Source of the DNA: Polyangium sp. (in: bacteria)
Lineage (GTDB): Bacteria > Myxococcota_A > Polyangia > Palsa-1104
DNA: 8,310 nucleotides
NCBI GenBank assembly: GCA_025450955.1
Contig: JANWLJ010000280.1
Span: forward strand, 1-8,310
Reading direction: 5' to 3'
Shown piece after piece: positions 1 through 5,748 of the stretch (position 1 is its first letter; every line of letters starts with the position of its first letter). A model generated the notes under the pieces. The model was given only the letters and a program-made list of their open reading frames with translations, did no database searches and was not told where the DNA came from. The position numbers and the translations under genes are program-made.

Positions 1-133
1 CCCCGCGCCGATCGATCTCGAGATCCACGAGCAGTGGATCGGACCGCTGGTCTCCGGCGACTTCAACGGAGACCTCAAGCCCGACCTGGTGAACACAAGT
101 CCTTTCGAGATCGCGCTCAATACCTCGCCGTAG
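1..133 (+). CDS. C-terminal end of an FG-GAP/VCBS-repeat protein (partial)
   Basis: This is an open frame running in from the left edge (first full codon at base 2) to a TAG at 131-133, about 43 residues. The translated end contains SGDFNGDLKPDLV followed by LNTSP and the stop. The DFNGDxKPDL pattern, with Asp and Asn at calcium-ligand positions, followed by a short strand ending in LN, is the signature of FG-GAP/VCBS repeats. Such repeats build beta-propellers in secreted or surface proteins of bacteria, and in myxobacteria they are common in large exported proteins. Only the last repeat is visible, so total length, export signal and function cannot be judged. The following gene starts about 105 bases later from its own promoter, so the two are probably not functionally linked. 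Confidence 0.72.
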   Translation, partial: PAPIDLEIHEQWIGPLVSGDFNGDLKPDLVNTSPFEIALNTSP

Positions 134-176
134 GAGCGCTTGGTCCGCGTCAAGCTCGATCTCGCAAATGAAGACG

Positions 177-204
177 TTGACGCTCGCGCGCGAGGGTCTA
201 TAGA
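177..204 (+). promoter_or_regulatory. Sigma70-like promoter of the dksA-like gene
   Basis: TTGACG at 177-182 matches the -35 consensus at five of six positions. TATAGA at 199-204 matches the -10 consensus at four of six, with a 16-bp spacer. Transcription would begin near 211, giving a leader of about 28 nt before the ATG at 239. This also argues that the in-frame TTG at 140 is not the start, because the promoter would then lie inside the coding region. The assignment is by eye only. Confidence 0.5.
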
Positions 205-205
205 C
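183..205. promoter_or_regulatory. Two adjacent perfect palindromes inside the promoter (possible operator)
   Basis: CTCGCGCGCGAG at 183-194 is a perfect 12-bp palindrome filling most of the -35/-10 spacer. GTCTATAGAC at 196-205 is a perfect 10-bp palindrome covering the -10 element. Both lie where a dimeric repressor or activator could act. CG-rich palindromes arise easily in DNA of this composition, so only the second, AT-containing one is notable in its own right. No regulator can be named. Confidence 0.3.
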
Positions 206-229
206 TCTTCTACAGTACCGTCGAAAGCC

Positions 230-233
230 GAGG
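230..233 (+). promoter_or_regulatory. Shine-Dalgarno GAGG deciding the start at 239
   Basis: GAGG lies 5 nt before the ATG at 239. No comparable site precedes the upstream in-frame TTG at 140, apart from GGAG overlapping the previous stop codon at 133-136, which is too close. Together with the start of family similarity at MLTEKQ, this favours 239. Confidence 0.5.
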
Positions 234-238
234 ATGAG

Positions 239-688
239 ATGCTGACCGAGAAGCAGCGCGAACAACTGAAGGAAGTGCTGGAGGGCGAGCAGCAGCGGCT
301 CCTGCGCAACGCGCAGGACGGGCTGGCCTTCAGCATGAACCGCGAGCGCAACATCGGCCGGGACTCGATCGACGAGTCGATGGAGGAGGAGCTGTTCTCC
401 ACCGAGCTGCGGCTGCGCGATCGAGAGAAGTTCCTGCTCAACAAGATCAAGAGCGCGCTCGAGCGGCTGAGCGAGGGCACGATCGACGAGTGCGAGTCGT
501 GCGGCGAGTCGATCGGTTTCAAGCGGCTGCTCGCCCGCCCGGTCACCACGCTCTGCATCGACTGCAAGGAAGAGGCGGAGAAGGAAGAGGCCTCGCTGGT
601 GCACGAGCGTCCGGGCGGAGCCGGGCTCAGGGACGATCTCGGCTCCGGCTCGTCGGAAGATCTCGCGCCGGGCACCCCAGAAGAGTAA
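239..688 (+). CDS. dksA: DksA/TraR-family C4 zinc-finger transcription factor
   Basis: The predicted product is a 149-residue RNA-polymerase secondary-channel regulator of the DksA family, which works with (p)ppGpp to retune transcription during starvation. An N-terminal helix (about 1-30) leads to a coiled-coil tip with D42-S-I-D45-E-S47. A second helix follows with EELFSTELRLRDREKFLLNKI (48-70), closely resembling the corresponding E. coli DksA segment. The zinc site is C85-x2-C88-x17-C106-x2-C109, the expected spacing. The two tip aspartates are kept, but the family's tip alanine (DxxDxA) is serine here. The N-terminus is about 30 residues shorter than in E. coli DksA, while the C-terminus carries an extra acidic, Gly/Ser/Pro-rich tail (about 115-149). 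The start at 239 is preferred over an in-frame TTG at 140 because a promoter and ribosome site lie between them and residues encoded by 140-238 show no family similarity. It is probably monocistronic. Family membership is secure; equivalence to housekeeping DksA rather than a paralogue is not. Confidence 0.88.
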   Translation: MLTEKQREQLKEVLEGEQQRLLRNAQDGLAFSMNRERNIGRDSIDESMEEELFSTELRLRDREKFLLNKIKSALERLSEGTIDECESCGESIGFKRLLARPVTTLCIDCKEEAEKEEASLVHERPGGAGLRDDLGSGSSEDLAPGTPEE

Positions 689-720
689 GCGGCGAATAAG
701 TGGCGAGTACGTGGCGAGTA
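689..720 (+). repeat. Three-unit 11-bp tandem repeat after the dksA-like stop
   Basis: GCGGCGAATA (689-698), GTGGCGAGTA (700-709) and GTGGCGAGTA (711-720) occur at an exact 11-bp period. The last two are identical and the first differs at two positions. The array begins directly after the TAA. The spacing is about one helical turn, as in direct-repeat binding sites, but it could equally be a slippage remnant. No hairpin or T-tract typical of an intrinsic terminator is seen here. Confidence 0.55.
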
Positions 721-734
721 GGGGCGCTCGCTCT

Positions 735-787
735 CCTGCCGTTTTGCTTCCCCGATCGTCCATGTTAAAATAAAACGGATCGGCAGG
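735..787. repeat. 7-bp inverted repeat flanking the kinase promoter
   Basis: CCTGCCG at 735-741 is repeated in inverted orientation as CGGCAGG at 781-787, enclosing the proposed -35 and -10 elements. A second, nested inverted pair, CCGATC (752-757) and GATCGG (778-783), also flanks the AT-rich -10. The 39-base separation is too long for a terminator-like hairpin. Paired operator half-sites or chance are both possible. Confidence 0.3.
744..771 (+). promoter_or_regulatory. Candidate promoter of the kinase-glgC-GH57 unit
   Basis: TAAAAT at 766-771 matches the -10 consensus at five of six positions and sits in the most AT-rich stretch of the window (764-775). TTGCTT at 744-749 is a weak -35 (three of six) with a 16-bp spacer. 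The start would fall near 778, about 24 nt before the kinase ATG. A poor -35 suggests dependence on an activator or an alternative sigma factor, but this is inference. Confidence 0.42.
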
Positions 788-801
788 CGGCCGCTCGACG
801 G

Positions 802-2262
802 ATGCCGGAAACCCAGAGATATCGCGTCACCGAGAAGATCGACGCCGGAGGCATGGCCGAGGTCTATCGCGGGATCGCGGAGTCCGCGGTCGGGGGCCTG
901 AAGAAGGCCATCGCGATCAAGAAGATCCTTCCCAGCCTCACCAAGAACAAGAAGTTCATCTCGATGTTCCTCGACGAAGCGCGCGTGTCGATGCACCTGC
1001 AGCACGCGAACATCGTCGGTGTGTTCGACATCGGGATCGCCGACACCTCCTACTTCATCGTGATGGAGTTCGTCGACGGCGCGAACTTGAAGACCATCCT
1101 CGAGTCGCTCAGGCGGCAGAACAAGCGGCTCGCCGTGCAGCAGGCGCTCTATCTGATGATGGAGGTCTGCAAGGGGCTGCACTACGCGCACGACGCGGTC
1201 GATCCGGAGAACGGGCGCGAGCTCGGCATCGTCCACCGCGACATCTCGCCGCCGAACATCCTCATCTCCAAGCGCGGTGAGGTGAAGCTGGTCGACTTCG
1301 GGCTCGCCAAGGCGACCTCGCAGCTCGAGTCGACCGACCCGGGCGTGGTCAAGGGCAAGTTCAGCTATCTGTCGCCCGAGGCCGCGTCGGGGAAAGAGGT
1401 CGATCGGCGCGCGGACATCTTCGCGGTCGGCATCCTCCTCTACGAGCTTCTGACCGGCAAGCGGCTGTTCTACGGAGAGACCGATTATCAGACCGTCGAG
1501 CTCGTGCGGCAGGCGAAGGTGCCGCCGCTCGGGCCGCAGAACGCCGAGGTCACGCCTGAGCTCGAGCAGATCATCCGCAAGGCGCTCGCGCGCGATCTCC
1601 ACGAGCGGTTTCAGACCGCCGCCGATCTGCAGGACGCGCTCGCGCAGTTCCTCTTTTCGCAGCGGCTCAAGGTCACCAGCCGCGACTTCGAGCGGCTGGT
1701 GCAGGCCTGCATTCAGGAGAAGCAGCGCAGCCAGCCGAAGCACGAGCGGCCGGTCGGCAACCTCATCGATCAGCTGATCAACGAGGAGATCCTCAAGTTC
1801 ACCTCGCTCGATGGGATCAGCGATCCATCGATCAGCGCCACCTCGCCCTCGCCCACCGACGCCGGCAACGCGCCGCTCGATCCGGGATCGTTCATCGACA
1901 CCCGCGGCTGGGTCGACGATTTGTCGAGCGAAGCGAAGGGAAAAAACGGCGTGGGCGGCCGGCGCAAGGACGCGAGCGCGGAGGTGACCGGCCTCGAAGA
2001 TCTGCTCGAGGGCGACGGCGCGGCGCGCACCGGTCAGAAGGCGAAGGCGCGCGCGAACGAGCAGAAGGCGGCGCGCGCGGCGGTGAGCGCGGAGCTCGCC
2101 TCCGGCCCGAAGGCGAAGCCGGCGCCGATCAAGAAGTCGGGGGGCAAGCTGCTGCTCCTTCTCGTCGGGATCCTGCTCCTCGCCGGCGCGGGCGCGACCG
2201 TCTACTTCGTCAAGCCGAGCCTGCTCGGCCTCTCGCGCGCCGCTTCGTCGCGATCGCGCTGA
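802..2262 (+). CDS. Membrane-anchored Hanks-type Ser/Thr protein kinase
   Basis: This 486-residue product is a eukaryotic-like protein kinase expected to phosphorylate Ser/Thr on cytoplasmic proteins. The kinase domain spans about 7-285: Gly-rich loop IDAGGMAEVY (13-22), with Ala at the usual first Gly; ATP-binding Lys K40 in AIAIKK; helix-C Glu E59; catalytic loop H145-R-D147-I-S-P-P-N152; D165-F-G167; SPE at 191-193; and the conserved Asp D205 in RADIFAVG. All residues needed for catalysis are present. The lysine usually two residues after the catalytic Asp is Ser149, as in HRDxSPxN kinases that I associate with myxobacteria. A linker follows with a helical patch GNLIDQLINEEILKFTSLDG (319-338), then a low-complexity Ala/Lys stretch (about 375-447). 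One transmembrane helix (about 450-470) ends in a tail of only 16 residues, so there is no external sensor domain. The start at 802 is needed for the first beta strand, although the ribosome site is weak. It sits 15 bp before glgC, suggesting co-transcription. The substrate is unknown. Confidence 0.9.
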   Translation: MPETQRYRVTEKIDAGGMAEVYRGIAESAVGGLKKAIAIKKILPSLTKNKKFISMFLDEARVSMHLQHANIVGVFDIGIADTSYFIVMEFVDGANLKTILESLRRQNKRLAVQQALYLMMEVCKGLHYAHDAVDPENGRELGIVHRDISPPNILISKRGEVKLVDFGLAKATSQLESTDPGVVKGKFSYLSPEAASGKEVDRRADIFAVGILLYELLTGKRLFYGETDYQTVELVRQAKVPPLGPQNAEVTPELEQIIRKALARDLHERFQTAADLQDALAQFLFSQRLKVTSRDFERLVQACIQEKQRSQPKHERPVGNLIDQLINEEILKFTSLDGISDPSISATSPSPTDAGNAPLDPGSFIDTRGWVDDLSSEAKGKNGVGGRRKDASAEVTGLEDLLEGDGAARTGQKAKARANEQKAARAAVSAELASGPKAKPAPIKKSGGKLLLLLVGILLLAGAGATVYFVKPSLLGLSRAASSRSR

Positions 2263-2268
2263 GGTGAG
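2261..2268 (+). promoter_or_regulatory. Shine-Dalgarno for glgC overlapping the kinase stop
   Basis: GAGGTGAG begins inside the kinase TGA codon and ends 9 nt before the glgC ATG at 2278. Its near-consensus anti-16S complementarity and its overlap with the upstream stop support translational coupling of the two genes. Confidence 0.6.
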
Positions 2269-2277
2269 CCGAAGCTG

Positions 2278-3552
2278 ATGCGCGCGCCCGACTCTCCCCC
2301 GCGTCGAGGGCCCGCGCCGCACGTGCTCGCGATCGTGCTCGCCGGCGGTGAGGGCCGGCGGCTCTGGCCGCTCACCGCCGACCGCGCCAAGCCGGCGGTG
2401 CCGATGGCGGGGCGCTACCGTCTGGTCGACTTCGTGCTGTCGAACTTCGTCAACTCGGGCCTGCTCAAGATCAAGGTGCTGACCCAGTACAAGTCGGACT
2501 CGCTCGGCGCGCACATCGCGCGCGGCTGGCGGCTGCCCGCGTTTCTCGATCTCTATGTCGAGGTGGTGCCGGCGCAGCAGCGCACCGGCCGCGAGTGGTT
2601 CAAGGGCTCGGCCGACGCGCTGTTTCAGTCGCTCAACGTGATCACCGACGAGAATCCGGATCACGTGTGCGTCTTCGGCGGCGATCACATGTACAAGATG
2701 GACGTCGGCCAGATGCTCGACGAGCACCTCGATTCGCGGGCGGCGGCGACGGTGGCGGCGATCCCGGTGCCGGTCGCCGAGGCGCGCGCGTTCGGGGTGC
2801 TCGAGGTCGACGCGCACGGCAAGGTGGTGGCCTTCGACGAGAAGCCGGCGCACCCGCGCGAGATCCCCGGGCGGCCCGGCTGGGCGCTGGCGTCGATGGG
2901 CAACTACATCTTCGACACCCGCGTGCTCGTCGAGGAGCTCAGCCGCGACGCCACCGACGACAGCGCGCACGACTTCGGCCGCAACATCCTTCCCGACATG
3001 GTGGCGCGCGGGCGCGAGGTCTACGCCTACGATTTTTCGCAGAACGAGATCCCCGGCGCCCACGAGAAGGAGCGCGGCTACTGGCGCGACGTCGGCACCA
3101 TCTCCGCCTACTGGCAGGCCAACATGGATCTGGTGCAGGTGGTGCCCACCTTCGACCTCTACAACGCGCGCTGGCCGATCCGCACCTGGACCCGGCCGCT
3201 GCCGCCGGCCAAGTTCGTGTTCGCCACGCCCGGCGAAGGCAGCGGGCCGGCGCGCATGGGCATCGCCACCGACTCGCTGGTCTCCGAGGGCTGCATCGTC
3301 TCGGGCGGGCGGATCGATCGCACGGTGTGCTCGCCGCAGGTGCGCATCCACAGCTTCGCCCACGTCGAGGAGTCGGTGCTGCTCGACGAGGTCGAGATCG
3401 GGCGGCACGCGCGGCTGCGCCGCTGCATCGTCGACAAGGGCGTGCACATCCCGCCCGGCACCGAAATCGGCTGCGACCCCGAGGCCGACGCGCGGCGCTT
3501 CACCGTCGTCGACGGGATCGCGGTGGTGCCGAAGGGCTATCGCTTCGGCTAG
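2278..3552 (+). CDS. glgC: Glucose-1-phosphate adenylyltransferase (ADP-glucose pyrophosphorylase)
   Basis: The enzyme makes ADP-glucose from ATP and glucose-1-phosphate, the committed step of bacterial glycogen synthesis, in the cytoplasm. At 424 residues it is close to the usual GlgC length (E. coli 431). The nucleotidyltransferase domain opens with LAGGEGRRLWPLT (21-33), RAKPAVPMAGRYRLVDF (36-52) and SNFVNSGLLKIKVLTQYKS (55-73). The catalytic metal-binding Asp is D136 in GGDHMYKMD (134-142). FDEKP (186-190) carries the expected glucose-1-phosphate lysine, K189. YWRDVGTISAYWQANMDL (268-285) is the family's sugar-binding and interface motif. The C-terminal third (about 300-415) is the left-handed beta-helix with hexapeptide-like repeats. 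The lysine aligned with the E. coli activator-site K39 is present (K38), so allosteric control by a glycolytic intermediate is plausible but not shown. It is flanked at 15 bp by the kinase and at 15 bp by the GH57 gene. No glgA or glgB is in the window. Nothing appears truncated. Confidence 0.96.
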   Translation: MRAPDSPPRRGPAPHVLAIVLAGGEGRRLWPLTADRAKPAVPMAGRYRLVDFVLSNFVNSGLLKIKVLTQYKSDSLGAHIARGWRLPAFLDLYVEVVPAQQRTGREWFKGSADALFQSLNVITDENPDHVCVFGGDHMYKMDVGQMLDEHLDSRAAATVAAIPVPVAEARAFGVLEVDAHGKVVAFDEKPAHPREIPGRPGWALASMGNYIFDTRVLVEELSRDATDDSAHDFGRNILPDMVARGREVYAYDFSQNEIPGAHEKERGYWRDVGTISAYWQANMDLVQVVPTFDLYNARWPIRTWTRPLPPAKFVFATPGEGSGPARMGIATDSLVSEGCIVSGGRIDRTVCSPQVRIHSFAHVEESVLLDEVEIGRHARLRRCIVDKGVHIPPGTEIGCDPEADARRFTVVDGIAVVPKGYRFG

Positions 3553-3567
3553 CGAGATTTTTCATCG

Positions 3568-5748
3568 ATGAACGCGCACGTCTGTTTTTTGTTTCACATG
3601 CACCAGCCCGCTTACGTCGACCCGATGAGCGGGCGGGCGGAGCTGCCGTGGGTGCGGCTGCACGGCGCGCGCGCCTACCTCGACGTCGCCACCGCGCTCG
3701 CCGCGCATCCGCCTGTGCACCTGACGGTGAACTTCGTGCCTTCGCTGCTTTCGCAGCTCGAGGAGGTGGTGGCGGGCGCGCGCGACGCCTGGCTCGAGCT
3801 CGACGAGAAGCCGGCGGGCGAGTGGACGCCGGAGGAGCGCACCCTCCTCGTCGGGCGGCTGTTTTCGATCCACTGGGCGCGCGCGATCGAGCCGCGGCCG
3901 CGGTACCGCGAGCTGCTCGAACGGCGCGGGCGCGAGCTCAAGCCCGGCGAGCTGGCCGAGCGGGCGGCGCGATTCACCGCCCAGGAGCTGCGCGATCTGA
4001 CGGTGCTCTTCAATCTTTCGTGGATCGGCTTCGCCGCGCGCTCAGGCGATCGCGAGCTCGAGGCGCTGGCAAAAAAGGGGCGCGATTATGATGAGGCCGA
4101 TCTCGCGCTGGTGATCGCGCGGCAGCGCGCCGCGTGCGAAAAGGTGCTGCCGCTCTGGCGCGAGCTCGCGGCGCGCGGCCAGGTCGAGCTCTCCTCGTCG
4201 CCCTACTTCCACCCGATCGTGCCGCTCGTGATCGACACCGAGACCGCGCGGCGCTCGCGGCCCGATCTTCCCGAGCCTTCACGCTTCGCCTGGGCCGAGG
4301 ACGCCGCGGCGCAGATCCGGCTCGCGCAAGAGGCGCACGCGCGCGTCTTCGGCGCGCCGCCGGTCGGGATGTGGCCGCCCGAGGGCTCGTTCTCGCCCGA
4401 GGCGGTCGAGCTCTACGCCCAAGCCGGGGTGCGCTGGCTCGCCACCGACGAGGGAAATCTCTGGCGCTCGCTCGCGCTTGCCGGCCGCGAGGGGAGCCGC
4501 GGCGATCTCTACCGCGCCTATCGCCACCTGGGCGTCGAGCTCCTGTTTCGCGATCGCGAGCTCTCCGATCGGATCGGCTTCGCCTACGCGCACGGAGATC
4601 CACGCGCCGGAGCCGCCGATCTGCTCGCGCGCGCCCGGCATTGCGCGACGCTGTCGACCGCGCCGGCCGGCGAGCCCAAGCTGGTGCCGATCTTTCTCGA
4701 CGGAGAGAACCCGTGGGAGGCCTATCCGGAGAGCGGCCGCAGCTTCCTCGACGCGCTCTTCTCCGGGCTCGCGCGCGATCCCGAGCTGCGCGCGACGTCG
4801 ATCCGCGAGCACCTCGAGCAAGCGCCCTCGCGGCGCGAGCTCGGCGCGCTCCACTCCGGCTCGTGGATCGACTCCGACTTTCACATCTGGATCGGCGATC
4901 CGGTGAAGAACCGGGCGTGGGAGCTGCTCGGGCGGGTGCGGCGGCAATTCGAGCGGGCGCGCGCGGGCGCGCTTCCGGCGGCGCGGCTCGACCGAGCGTA
5001 TCGGCACCTCCTCGCCGCCGAAGGCTCCGATTGGTTCTGGTGGTTCGGCGAGCCGTTTCACTCCGCCGAGGACGCCATCTTCGATCGGCTGTTTCGCGCC
5101 CACCTGGCCGGCGCGCTGACCGCGCTCGGCGAGCCGATCTTCGACGAGCTGTCGCATCCGGTCGCGCCCACAAAGGCGGCCGGCGGATCGCAGGCGACCA
5201 CGCGCGCGCCCACGGCGCTCATCCGCCCGCGCATCGGCGAGCCGGGCGGCGACTCGTTCTACGCCTGGCACGGCGCCGGCATTTTTCAGGTTCCGCGCGG
5301 CGCGGCGATGGCCGACTCGCCGCTCGTCGAGCGCATCCACTTCGGCTTCGATCGCGCCACGCTCTATCTCCGGCTCGATCTCGCGCCGGGCGGCGCCGCC
5401 GAGCTCACCTCCTCGGGCGAGGTCACGCTCGAGGTGATCGTCCTGGAGGACGCCCGGCGAATGCGGCTCCGGCTGCCGCTCACCAAAGAGAGCCACACCG
5501 ACTGGATCCTCGACGAGGCGGCCGCCGGCGGCTGGCGCGAGCTCGCCCACGGCGGGCCGACCCGGATCGGCCGTGCGATCGAGCTGGGCGTCCCGTTCGC
5601 CCGGCTCGGCCTCGCTGCGGGCGCGCGCGCGACGCTCGCGTTTCAGCTCTGGCGCGGCGAGCTCTCCCTCGCCCGCTACCCTTCGGACGGCGCGATCCCG
5701 CTCACCGTCCCCGACGACGCCTTCGAGGCGCGGAATTGGTGGGCCTGA
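3568..5748 (+). CDS. Glycoside hydrolase family 57 protein (alpha-amylase/glucanotransferase-like)
   Basis: This 726-residue protein has no signal peptide, so it is expected to act in the cytoplasm on alpha-1,4-glucans such as glycogen or maltodextrins. Motif 1 is HMHQP (10-14). WPPEG (269-273) supplies the presumed nucleophile E272, and FLDGENPWE (376-384) the presumed acid/base D378, by analogy with the characterised Glu/Asp pair of GH57 4-alpha-glucanotransferase. Other blocks typical of this long subfamily are PWVRLH (27-32), DLTVLFNLSW (143-152), LYRAY...LLFRDRELSDRIGF (314-338), GSWIDSDFHIWIG (431-443) and DWFWWFGEPFHSAEDAIFDRLFR (488-510). The last 170 residues or so look beta-rich and probably form a C-terminal sandwich domain. 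Hydrolase, transferase and branching activities cannot be separated from sequence alone. The gene starts 15 bp after glgC with only a weak ribosome site (GCGAG at 3552-3556). Its last 47 bases overlap the opposing TPR gene, yet the ending VPDDAFEARNWWA fits what I expect of the family, so this stop looks genuine. Confidence 0.88.
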   Translation: MNAHVCFLFHMHQPAYVDPMSGRAELPWVRLHGARAYLDVATALAAHPPVHLTVNFVPSLLSQLEEVVAGARDAWLELDEKPAGEWTPEERTLLVGRLFSIHWARAIEPRPRYRELLERRGRELKPGELAERAARFTAQELRDLTVLFNLSWIGFAARSGDRELEALAKKGRDYDEADLALVIARQRAACEKVLPLWRELAARGQVELSSSPYFHPIVPLVIDTETARRSRPDLPEPSRFAWAEDAAAQIRLAQEAHARVFGAPPVGMWPPEGSFSPEAVELYAQAGVRWLATDEGNLWRSLALAGREGSRGDLYRAYRHLGVELLFRDRELSDRIGFAYAHGDPRAGAADLLARARHCATLSTAPAGEPKLVPIFLDGENPWEAYPESGRSFLDALFSGLARDPELRATSIREHLEQAPSRRELGALHSGSWIDSDFHIWIGDPVKNRAWELLGRVRRQFERARAGALPAARLDRAYRHLLAAEGSDWFWWFGEPFHSAEDAIFDRLFRAHLAGALTALGEPIFDELSHPVAPTKAAGGSQATTRAPTALIRPRIGEPGGDSFYAWHGAGIFQVPRGAAMADSPLVERIHFGFDRATLYLRLDLAPGGAAELTSSGEVTLEVIVLEDARRMRLRLPLTKESHTDWILDEAAAGGWRELAHGGPTRIGRAIELGVPFARLGLAAGARATLAFQLWRGELSLARYPSDGAIPLTVPDDAFEARNWWA
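5702..5748. other. 47-bp convergent coding overlap
   Basis: The GH57 stop (TGA, 5746-5748) lies inside the minus-strand TPR gene, whose own stop (TGA on the minus strand) lies at 5702-5704. The two mRNAs would be complementary over this stretch. No hairpin followed by a T-tract is visible on either strand around 5700-5800, so termination is probably Rho-dependent or occurs by read-through. Confidence 0.85.

Noticed and set aside
140..238. 33-residue N-terminal extension of the dksA-like gene from a TTG
   Set aside because: It has no family similarity, a poor ribosome site, and a good promoter lies inside it; the ATG at 239 with GAGG upstream fits better.
762..773. ATG at 762 as an upstream start or leader peptide
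   Set aside because: It reaches a stop after two codons (ATG TTA AAA TAA) and lies within the proposed -10 region.
2595..4091. 498-codon plus-strand frame across glgC and the start of GH57
   Set aside because: It is an Arg/Ala-rich out-of-frame shadow of two confidently identified genes, with no recognisable domain. Such long spurious frames are expected when third positions are almost all G/C.
4010..5550. Two long antisense frames (387 and 423 codons) opposite GH57
   Set aside because: Both give low-complexity Arg/Ala/Glu-rich translations with no family signature and follow from codon bias on the coding strand.
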